From CAWUKT01 sp041565275 (GTDB lineage Bacteria > Bacteroidota > Bacteroidia > J057 > JADKCL01), in contig JBFGVE010000161.1 of the NCBI GenBank assembly GCA_041565275.1, forward strand, positions 1-5,925: DNA of 5,925 bases, written 5' to 3'. Positions 1 to 4,848 of this stretch are shown here, piece after piece. A program made the position numbers and the translations under genes. Position 1 is the first letter of the stretch. Each line of letters opens with the position of its first letter. The notes beneath the pieces are model-generated. The model ran no database searches. It was not told where the DNA came from and worked only from the letters and a program-made list of their open reading frames with translations.

Positions 1-2022
1 GATATCTACCTCTATAAAGTCCACAATGCCTTTGACCAGCGAATAGCTTAGACGTTCCTCAACCGGCTTTTCCCGCCATTCCAAATTCGCTCCACCCTGC
101 TTCCTTCCCCTGCCTTTGAATTGCTCTGCAAGGTCGATCAGTCGGTCAGTTGCATCGGGCCGCCGGTTGAAAAGTAAATCTTCAACACACGCTAACAAAT
201 CGGCAGAGACCCCCTCATAGACTTCGATCATTCCAGCGTTTACTATCCCCATATCCAGCCCGGCCTTTATGGCGTGATAGAGAAATGCAGCGTGAATAGC
301 TTCACGAACAGTGTTGTTGCCACGAAAAGAGAAGGAGATATTGGAGACCCCGCCACTTACTTTTGCCAGGGGAAGATTTTTCTTGATCCAGGCAGTTGCA
401 CGGAAAAAGTCGATGGCGTAATTGTTGTGCGCTTCGATGCCCGTGCCGATGGTAAGAATATTCGGGTCAAAGATGATATCCTGGGCTGGAAAACCTACTT
501 CCTCGGTCAAGATGCGGTAAGCTCGTGAACAGATCTCCGTGCGGCGTTCAAATGAATCTGCTTGTCCTTTCTCATCAAAAGCCATGACTACCACCGCAGC
601 ACCGTAACGCATGATCTCGCGCGCCTGATCCTTAAATGCCTGCTCCCCCTCTTTCATCGATATGGAGTTGACCACCCCTTTTCCTTGGAGACATTTCAGT
701 CCTTCCAAAATGACTGACCATTTGGATGAATCGATCATGAAAGGAAGCCTGGCAATATCCGGTTCGGCAGCAATCAGATTTATGAATTTGACCATTACAT
801 CAGCAGAATCAAGCATCCCTTCATCCATGTTGATATCGATGATCTGAGCACCACCTTCTACCTGGTTCCGAGCGATTGAGACTGCTTCTTCGTAATTGCC
901 ATTCACAATCAAGCGGGCAAACTTGCGTGAACCTGTGACATTGGTACGTTCTCCTATGTTGACAAAATTGGTTTCCGGACGTAAGACAACAGGTTCAAGT
1001 CCACTCAACCGGAGGTTGGGTTCAACCGTGGGTATTGCCCTGGGTTGAATGGTACGCACTGCTTCAGCGATAGCGCGGATATGCGCGGGAGTTGTTCCGC
1101 AACAGCCTCCTGCAATATTCAGAAAACCTGATTTGGCAAAGTCTCTGATAAATCCGGCGATCTGAAGGGGGGTTTCGTCGTAGCCACCAAATTCGTTGGG
1201 AAGGCCGGCATTGGGGTGAGCACTAACGGGAACAGCTGCCAGCTTCGACAACGCCTGAATGTAAGGGCGCATTTGCACTGCCCCCAGGGCACAGTTGAGT
1301 CCTACACTGACAAGATTGGGGCAATGGGCAACGGAGATCCAGAAGGCTTCAGTGGTCTGGCCACTCAAGGTGCGCCCTGAGGCATCGGTGATGGTCCCGG
1401 AAATCATTACAGGTACCTCATAACCCAATTCATCATTGAGCTTGGTGATCGCATAGATCGCTGCTTTGGCGTTGAGTGTATCAAAAATAGTTTCTACCAT
1501 CAACAGGTCCACACCTCCAGCCATCAGCCCCCTGGCCTGCTCAAGATATGCACCTACCAGTTGATCAAAATTGACAGCACGAAATCCCGGATCATTAACA
1601 TCAGGACTCAGGGAAGCGGTTTTATTGGTTGGCCCCAGTGAACCTGCGACAAACCTGGGTCTGTCTGTAGTGGAATATTTAGCTGCCGCTGCCCTGGCCA
1701 GTCCCCCAGCCACTTGGTTGATCTCAAAAACCAACTCCTCCATCTCATAATCAGCCATGGAAAAGGAATTTCCATTGAACGTATTGGTTTCTATGATATC
1801 TGCTCCTGCTGCCAGGTATTCTTCATGTATGGATTGGATCAACCCGGGCTTGGTCAATACCAGAATGTCGTTGTTTCCCTTCAGATCTCCTGGCCAGTCC
1901 CGGAATCGTTTGCCCCTATAGTCCTCTTCTTTGAGCTTGAATTGCTGTATTTGCGTACCCATTGCCCCATCGAGAACGAGTATCCTCTCCTGTAACAATT
2001 CCCGGAACCGTTCTGAATTCAT
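1..2022 (-). CDS. metH: Cobalamin-dependent methionine synthase, N-terminal 674 residues (cut by window edge)
   Basis: Transfers the methyl group of 5-methyltetrahydrofolate through cobalamin to homocysteine, making methionine and tetrahydrofolate in the cytoplasm. I translated the minus strand from the ATG at 2022; it stays open to base 1. Residues about 10-325 form the homocysteine-binding barrel, with ERILVLDGAMGTQIQ near the start and the three zinc-ligand cysteines at 244 (GLNCALG) and 307-308 (GGCCGTTP). Residues about 350-640 form the pterin (methyl-folate) barrel, with FVNIGERTNVTGSRKF at 353-368, MIDSSKW at 429-435, NSISMKEG at 452-459 and SGGVSNISFSFRG at 556-568. The last 25 or so residues begin the helical cap of the cobalamin module (SLVKGIVDFIE). 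The B12-binding DxHxxG loop and the reactivation domain lie outside the window. The N-terminus lines up closely with E. coli MetH as I remember it, which supports this start. No Shine-Dalgarno is visible. It is transcribed divergently from ruvX. Confidence 0.98.
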   Translation of the reverse strand, partial: MNSERFRELLQERILVLDGAMGTQIQQFKLKEEDYRGKRFRDWPGDLKGNNDILVLTKPGLIQSIHEEYLAAGADIIETNTFNGNSFSMADYEMEELVFEINQVAGGLARAAAAKYSTTDRPRFVAGSLGPTNKTASLSPDVNDPGFRAVNFDQLVGAYLEQARGLMAGGVDLLMVETIFDTLNAKAAIYAITKLNDELGYEVPVMISGTITDASGRTLSGQTTEAFWISVAHCPNLVSVGLNCALGAVQMRPYIQALSKLAAVPVSAHPNAGLPNEFGGYDETPLQIAGFIRDFAKSGFLNIAGGCCGTTPAHIRAIAEAVRTIQPRAIPTVEPNLRLSGLEPVVLRPETNFVNIGERTNVTGSRKFARLIVNGNYEEAVSIARNQVEGGAQIIDINMDEGMLDSADVMVKFINLIAAEPDIARLPFMIDSSKWSVILEGLKCLQGKGVVNSISMKEGEQAFKDQAREIMRYGAAVVVMAFDEKGQADSFERRTEICSRAYRILTEEVGFPAQDIIFDPNILTIGTGIEAHNNYAIDFFRATAWIKKNLPLAKVSGGVSNISFSFRGNNTVREAIHAAFLYHAIKAGLDMGIVNAGMIEVYEGVSADLLACVEDLLFNRRPDATDRLIDLAEQFKGRGRKQGGANLEWREKPVEERLSYSLVKGIVDFIEVDI

Positions 2023-2058
2023 GCTATTGAACGCTTTTCTTCTATTACCAAAGTCATC

Positions 2059-2066
2059 CAAAGGTA
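2059..2066 (-). promoter_or_regulatory. Candidate Bacteroidota -7 promoter element for metH
   Basis: On the minus strand these bases read TACCTTTG, an exact match to the Bacteroidota primary-sigma -7 consensus TAnnTTTG. The element lies 36 bases before the metH ATG, giving a leader of roughly 30 bases. No convincing TTTG -33 element sits at the usual distance; the nearest TTTG (minus strand 2099-2096) is about 29 bases away, too far. An 8-base degenerate match can occur by chance. Confidence 0.4.
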
Positions 2067-2090
2067 AACAAAAGGGGCTTACATTGATAG

Positions 2091-2106
2091 CGCCTCAAAC
2101 AAGGCG
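2091..2106. promoter_or_regulatory. Small inverted repeat in the metH/ruvX divergent region
   Basis: CGCCT and AGGCG form a perfect 5-bp stem around the 6-base loop CAAACA. There is no T-run on either side, so it is not a terminator. It sits between the candidate promoters of two divergent genes, where an operator could lie, but the stem is short and this is weak evidence. I see no cobalamin or SAM riboswitch in this 139-bp region. Confidence 0.2.
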
Positions 2107-2123
2107 ACACGGCTTGTAGTTGA

Positions 2124-2153
2124 GGAATGTACTTATAGTGGAATGTACTTATA
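2124..2153 (+). repeat. Tandem duplication of 14 bp just upstream of ruvX
   Basis: GGAATGTACTTATA occurs at 2124-2137 and again, identically, at 2140-2153, a period of 16 bp. The first seven bases recur a third time at 2159-2165, where GGAATGT spans the ruvX start codon. Each full copy therefore contains an ATG (2127, 2143). The first opens a 3-codon reading frame that stops at TAG, and the second opens a 13-codon frame out of phase with ruvX. The second copy also supplies the TATA part of the candidate promoter box. Confidence 0.85.
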
Positions 2154-2157
2154 TTTG
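2150..2157 (+). promoter_or_regulatory. Candidate Bacteroidota -7 element abutting the ruvX start
   Basis: TATATTTG matches TAnnTTTG exactly and ends only 4 bases before the ATG at 2162. If used in the usual way, transcription would begin at or within a few bases of the start codon, giving a leaderless or nearly leaderless mRNA for ruvX-def. I see no good -33 TTTG at the expected distance. Confidence 0.4.
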
Positions 2158-2161
2158 CGGA

Positions 2162-2572
2162 ATGTCTCGCATCATTTCCATTGATTACGGGCTGAAACGG
2201 ACAGGTTTAGCCTGGACCGACCCGCTGCAAATCATTGCTTCTGGTCTTGACACGGTTCACACACCGCAGTTGATGAATAAACTGAAGGAACTTGTGGCGA
2301 AAGAACCTGTTGAGGGCTTTGTATTGGGCTGGCCTACCCGGCTTGATGGAAGGGATACAAATTGTACCGGGGAGATCCGTAATTTCAAGGCGCGTTTAGA
2401 TAAAACCTTCCCCAAATTGTACGTGGAGCTATGGGATGAGCAGTTCACTTCAAAGATGGCAGTTCAGGCAATGGTGGCAGCCGGAGTATCAAAAAAGAAA
2501 CGCCGTGAGAAAGGGAGTATAGACCGCATGAGTGCCACTTTAATTTTACAAGAATATTTGGCAAGTAAATAA
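2162..2572 (+). CDS. ruvX: RuvX/YqgF family putative Holliday junction resolvase / pre-16S rRNA nuclease
   Basis: A 136-residue RNase H-fold protein, the usual size for the family, implicated in 16S rRNA 5'-end maturation and Holliday-junction cleavage. Visible motifs are the N-terminal strand MSRIISIDYGLKRTG with catalytic Asp8, VLGWPTRLDG at 54-63 (the family's V-x-G-L/W-P motif), WDEQFTS at 91-97 containing the acidic residue Glu93, and IDRMSATLILQEYL at 120-133 with Asp121. I chose the ATG at 2162 because family members begin almost directly with the DYG strand. An in-frame TTG at 2120 would add 14 residues that read through the tandem duplication. The Arg usual in the DER motif is Gln here. 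The stop codon is 5 bases before def, so the two genes are very likely co-transcribed, an arrangement I recall as common in Bacteroidota. Confidence 0.95.
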   Translation: MSRIISIDYGLKRTGLAWTDPLQIIASGLDTVHTPQLMNKLKELVAKEPVEGFVLGWPTRLDGRDTNCTGEIRNFKARLDKTFPKLYVELWDEQFTSKMAVQAMVAAGVSKKKRREKGSIDRMSATLILQEYLASK

Positions 2573-2577
2573 GTCGC

Positions 2578-3153
2578 ATGATTCTACCGATTATAGCCTA
2601 TGGACACCCCGTCCTACGCAAAGTAGCAGAAGAGATCCCTACCCATTTTATCAATCTAGATGAGTTGATTGAGGATATGTACGAGACAATGTACAATGCC
2701 AAGGGCGTTGGCTTGGCTGCCCCCCAGATTGGCAGATCCCTTCGCATTTTTGTAGTAGATGGAAGTCCCATGGAAGGCACCCTTGAAGGAGACGAATCCA
2801 TGGAGGGATGGAAGCAAGTATTCATCAATCCTAAGATAATGGAGGAGACAGGAGATGAGTGGGGTTTCGAGGAAGGATGCCTGAGCATCCCTGATGTGGT
2901 CGAGGAAGTCTTCCGCAAAGAGAGGGTTCTGATCCGTTACCAAGACGCAAACTTCAATACCCACGAAAAGCAATTTACAGGCTTAAAAGCTCGGATCATT
3001 CAACACGAATACGACCACTTGGAAGGGCATTTGTTTACTGATTATGTGAAAGGTATGCGCAAGCAATTGATCAAATCCAAATTGGGGAAGATCTCCAAAG
3101 GCAAGTACAAAACCTTCTATGAAATGAAGTATTCCCCTAAAGTCAAAACTTAA
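2578..3153 (+). CDS. def: Peptide deformylase
   Basis: A metalloenzyme that removes the formyl group from the initiator methionine of nascent proteins at the ribosome. At 191 residues it carries all three family motifs: GVGLAAPQ at 43-50, EEGCLSIP at 98-105 with metal ligand Cys101, and QHEYDHLEG at 142-150 with ligands His143 and His147 and catalytic Glu144. Residues about 62-79 form an acidic insertion between the second strand and the motif-2 region, and the basic tail (KQLIKSKLGKISKGK) follows the pattern of Bacteroidota deformylases. The ATG at 2578 gives the normal MILPI-AYG-PVLRK start. It has no visible Shine-Dalgarno and lies 5 bases after ruvX, so translation is probably coupled to that gene. 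The motif-2 context SIPDVVEEV differs slightly from the PGI form I recall as usual. All catalytic residues are present, so it should be active. Confidence 0.97.
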   Translation: MILPIIAYGHPVLRKVAEEIPTHFINLDELIEDMYETMYNAKGVGLAAPQIGRSLRIFVVDGSPMEGTLEGDESMEGWKQVFINPKIMEETGDEWGFEEGCLSIPDVVEEVFRKERVLIRYQDANFNTHEKQFTGLKARIIQHEYDHLEGHLFTDYVKGMRKQLIKSKLGKISKGKYKTFYEMKYSPKVKT

Positions 3154-3201
3154 CTTGGAATTGTGATAAAAATAGCTTATTATTGAAGCCTTCGTGTTTG
3201 T

Positions 3202-3213
3202 GTAATTGATTAC
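3202..3213. promoter_or_regulatory. Operator-like palindrome before the small helical gene
   Basis: GTAAT-TG-ATTAC is a perfect 5+5 inverted repeat with a 2-base centre, 20 bases before the ATG at 3234. The tiny centre makes it more likely a dimeric-protein binding site than an RNA hairpin. It lies in an AT-rich 80-bp gap after def where such a palindrome can easily occur by chance. I find no TAnnTTTG box here, so the downstream gene may be read through from ruvX-def. Confidence 0.25.
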
Positions 3214-3233
3214 TTAAAATTCTGTGAAATACT

Positions 3234-3476
3234 ATGACGATAAATGATCTTCATTCAAAAGTTATTGCTGCAAAATCTTTTCTTAACCGGGAAATCGTGA
3301 GGATTCGCACCAATAAGTCTCCCGTTTCAGCTCTTTCGTACCGTGAGCTGGGTGACCGTATGGACCTTATCCATGAAGTAGAAAGAGTAGGAGTGCGCAA
3401 TTTAGACGAACGCGAAAAAAGGCGTATCACTCGGTTGATCGCTCAGTTGGAATCTTTCCAGGTATCCGCAAACTAA
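3234..3476 (+). CDS. Small helical protein of unknown function
   Basis: I do not recognise this 80-residue protein. It is soluble, has no signal peptide, membrane segment or cysteine, and is rich in charged residues (notably Arg, Glu and Asp), with leucine/isoleucine/valine spacing that suggests two or three amphipathic helices. A segment at about 55-75 (NLDEREKRRITRLIAQLESF) looks like a surface helix or short coiled coil. Reasons to think it is real: it starts with ATG 80 bases after def on the same strand, fills most of the gap, and its stop codon is followed 18 bases later by a good terminator. No Shine-Dalgarno is seen. It may be the last gene of the ruvX-def transcript. A nucleic-acid or ribosome-associated role could be imagined from its basic-acidic pattern, but nothing shows it. 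Confidence 0.7.
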   Translation: MTINDLHSKVIAAKSFLNREIVRIRTNKSPVSALSYRELGDRMDLIHEVERVGVRNLDEREKRRITRLIAQLESFQVSAN

Positions 3477-3494
3477 AGTTGACTATTTCTGACT

Positions 3495-3537
3495 GGGAAT
3501 AAGCAGGGAACAGTATCCGCTGCTTTTTTTTATTCCC
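3495..3537 (+). terminator. Rho-independent terminator closing the ruvX-def-small ORF unit
   Basis: AAGCAGGGA (3501-3509) pairs with TCCGCTGCTT (3516-3525), with one bulged G and a 6-base loop, and runs directly into a tract of eight T (3524-3531). This is a textbook plus-strand terminator. An outer inverted repeat, GGGAATAA (3495-3502) with TTATTCCC (3530-3537), encloses the hairpin and T-tract. The two pairings cannot form fully together because the outer one sequesters the 3' end of the U-tract. Confidence 0.8.
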
Positions 3538-3554
3538 GATTCTTTAACCTCATT

Positions 3555-3562
3555 TATATTCG
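3555..3562 (+). promoter_or_regulatory. Candidate -7 element abutting the zinc-ribbon gene start
   Basis: TATATTCG matches seven of eight positions of TAnnTTTG and ends 3 bases before the ATG at 3566. This is the same geometry as the box before ruvX. Placed just after a terminator, it is the only plausible promoter for the next two genes within the 28-bp gap. No -33 element is evident. Confidence 0.35.
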
Positions 3563-3565
3563 TAC

Positions 3566-4165
3566 ATGAACATGCTCCCTCCCGACATAGATCGGGCAAA
3601 GACTAGGATGAAGTGCCCTGTCTGCAAGAAAAAGAAGCGCCTTTTTGATACTGACCTGATTGATATTATCGCCAAGGCATCTCCTACTGCAAACCATGCC
3701 CGAAATTGGGTTAAAGAAGTACAACAGCTACAATGGACTAAATGGGCCTGCAAAGCTTGCGTCAAGTCCAAAAAAGCCATTAAAGCTGATATCTCAAAAC
3801 ATACTTACATAGGCTCAACTGAGCACTATTTCTATATTGACAATCCTCGGAAATGTACCAGTTGTAAAAAGAGCTATGTTTTTACAGCCAGTGAACAGAA
3901 GTTTTGGTACGAGATCGCCAGGCTCCCTACAGATGCCACTCCTGACTTCTGTAAAGCCTGCCGGACCGAAAATGTATCTAAGAAAAATAGCCAAAAGGCT
4001 TTGATGAAATTGCTTCCCCAATTAAATCCTGAAGATCCGGAAATTCAAGAGAATATAACTGACCTTGTAAAGGCAATTGGAAGTGCAGAAAAAGCTGTAG
4101 GGTTCCTTAAAGATGCAAAGAGTAGCCGCCCCCCCGAGAGCGATACAGCTAACCTTGACACTTAG
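3566..4165 (+). CDS. Double zinc-ribbon protein
   Basis: A 199-residue, lysine-rich, presumably cytoplasmic protein with four CxxC knuckles. Cys17/Cys20 (CPVC) and Cys62/Cys65 (CKAC) can make one zinc site. Cys97/Cys100 (CTSC) and Cys129/Cys132 (CKAC) make a second. The second unit, with YVFTASEQKFWYE at 104-116 between its knuckles, resembles the family annotated as 'probable zinc-ribbon domain' (zf-trcl type, as I recall it), whose members have an FTxxEQxFY core followed by CxxCR. Residues about 140-185 are predicted to be helical and the C-terminal end is polar and probably disordered. The exact function is unknown; zinc ribbons of this kind commonly bind nucleic acid or protein. I chose the first ATG (3566); in-frame ATGs at 3572 and 3608 are alternatives, the last still keeping all cysteines. 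The next gene follows after 12 bases, so the pair is likely one operon. Confidence 0.85.
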   Translation: MNMLPPDIDRAKTRMKCPVCKKKKRLFDTDLIDIIAKASPTANHARNWVKEVQQLQWTKWACKACVKSKKAIKADISKHTYIGSTEHYFYIDNPRKCTSCKKSYVFTASEQKFWYEIARLPTDATPDFCKACRTENVSKKNSQKALMKLLPQLNPEDPEIQENITDLVKAIGSAEKAVGFLKDAKSSRPPESDTANLDT

Positions 4166-4177
4166 TCCCGCTGAGTG

Positions 4178-4603
4178 ATGATAGGTACCATGCTGTACAT
4201 CCCACTGCTGTTCTTGCTCGGCCTCCAACAGCCAGCCCAAGGTTCACTGCTGGTTATCGTTCAAAATATCGAAGTCAATACCAGCGAAACAGTCAGGATA
4301 GGTTTGTACAACAGTGCAGAATCATTTCTGAATGAAAATAGTGAATTTAAGGGCAAGGTCCTCCCCGCCTCCCATACCTCTTTAAATTTTCTCTTTGAGG
4401 GTCTCTCCCCTGGTAGCTACGCTGTCGCAGCGTATCAAGATGAAAATAACGACGGAGTTCTCAACACCAATTTTTTGGGTGCCCCCAAAGAGAACTATGG
4501 GTTCTCACAGAACCCTAATATCTGGTTCAGGGTGCCTGCCTTTGAAGATTGCAAGGTCCGGGTTGAACCTGGGCGGCAAACCAGCATTGTGATTGAACTT
4601 TAA
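4178..4603 (+). CDS. Exported DUF2141 family protein
   Basis: A 141-residue protein with an N-terminal hydrophobic segment (residues about 5-16) that looks like a signal peptide, with possible cleavage near PAQG-S at 19-23. The mature part is a small beta-sandwich-like domain matching the DUF2141 pattern: alternating strands (LLVIVQNIEV, VRIGLYNS), then LSPGSYAVAAYQDENNDGVL at 77-96 and GAPKENYGFS at 101-110. The D-E-N-N-D-G segment resembles a calcium-binding loop, but I infer no ligand. The family is uncharacterised, periplasmic or outer-envelope, and common in Bacteroidota and Proteobacteria. I chose the ATG at 4178; a GTG one codon earlier (4175) and an ATG at 4190 are alternatives, and the latter would shorten the signal peptide n-region. 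It lies 12 bases after the zinc-ribbon gene. The 3' flank has no clear terminator. Confidence 0.9.
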   Translation: MIGTMLYIPLLFLLGLQQPAQGSLLVIVQNIEVNTSETVRIGLYNSAESFLNENSEFKGKVLPASHTSLNFLFEGLSPGSYAVAAYQDENNDGVLNTNFLGAPKENYGFSQNPNIWFRVPAFEDCKVRVEPGRQTSIVIEL

Positions 4604-4633
4604 GCAAGTACAAAATTCGGTCTCGTGTCCCGG

Positions 4634-4699
4634 ATATGTGCATTGTGACCAGGTAGCATCTCTCAAGGCTCTTGATGGAAAAGGAATGGAGGCACATAT
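4634..4699. repeat. Long-range inverted repeat with an internal small hairpin
   Basis: ATATGTGC (4634-4641) is the exact reverse complement of GCACATAT (4692-4699), separated by 50 bases. Inside lies a 5-bp perfect hairpin, TCAAG-gct-CTTGA (4663-4675), extended by a few imperfect pairs. There is no T-run immediately after it. It lies about 30 bases downstream of the DUF2141 stop, so it could be a structured 3' end, a small RNA or chance. No reading frame in this stretch looks coding. Confidence 0.3.
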
Positions 4700-4734
4700 T
4701 AATAGTGCTGTAAGATAAGATCATATTTTGTTTT

Positions 4735-4742
4735 TATATTTG
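4735..4742 (+). promoter_or_regulatory. Candidate Bacteroidota -7 promoter element for the FG-GAP gene
   Basis: TATATTTG is an exact TAnnTTTG match and identical to the box before ruvX. It lies 106 bases upstream of the ATG at 4849, so the mRNA would have a leader of roughly 100 bases. A near match (TATTTTG, one base short) lies at 4724-4730. No clear -33 TTTG is found about 20 bases upstream. Confidence 0.4.
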
Positions 4743-4761
4743 CAATCCTTTTTGGCAATTT

Positions 4762-4799
4762 GCGCAGCTTATGCGTGGTAACAAGAGGACTTACCCGCA
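4762..4799 (+). promoter_or_regulatory. Two competing hairpins in the leader of the FG-GAP gene
   Basis: Hairpin A pairs GCGCA (4762-4766) with TGCGT (4772-4776) around a 5-base loop, with one G-U pair. Hairpin B pairs TGCG/GGTAA (4772-4775, 4777-4781) with TTACCCGCA (4791-4799), nine pairs with one bulged U and a 9-base loop. Both need bases 4772-4775, so they exclude each other. B is the stronger. No U-run follows, so this is not a terminator. It would lie in the 5' leader if the box at 4735 is used. It matches no riboswitch class I know. Confidence 0.4.
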
Positions 4800-4848
4800 G
4801 TAGAACAGAAATTAATAATTCCCAAACGTCAATCTCAATCAATAGGTT

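Noticed and set aside
274..528. Plus-strand open frames at 274-528, 662-847, 1714-1995 and 1931-2119
   Set aside because: They lie antisense to or overlap metH, whose domains and motifs run unbroken through the region; their translations show no family pattern.
2120..2161. TTG at 2120 as an upstream ruvX start
   Set aside because: It adds 14 residues not found in the family and encoded by the tandem duplication; the ATG at 2162 gives the normal N-terminus.
2023..2161. Cobalamin or SAM riboswitch upstream of metH
   Set aside because: The region is only 139 bp, shared with ruvX, and shows neither the B12-box pattern nor multi-helix SAM structures; only a 5-bp hairpin is seen.
2598..2973. Minus-strand open frames opposite ruvX and def (2257-2448, 2598-2918, 2656-2973)
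   Set aside because: They are antisense shadows of genes with complete catalytic motifs, and their products look compositionally random.
4604..4848. tRNA, small ORF or transposon remnant in the 245-bp gap
   Set aside because: No cloverleaf, no plausible start-stop pair with family likeness, and no terminal repeats with target duplication were found; only the promoter box and hairpins listed.
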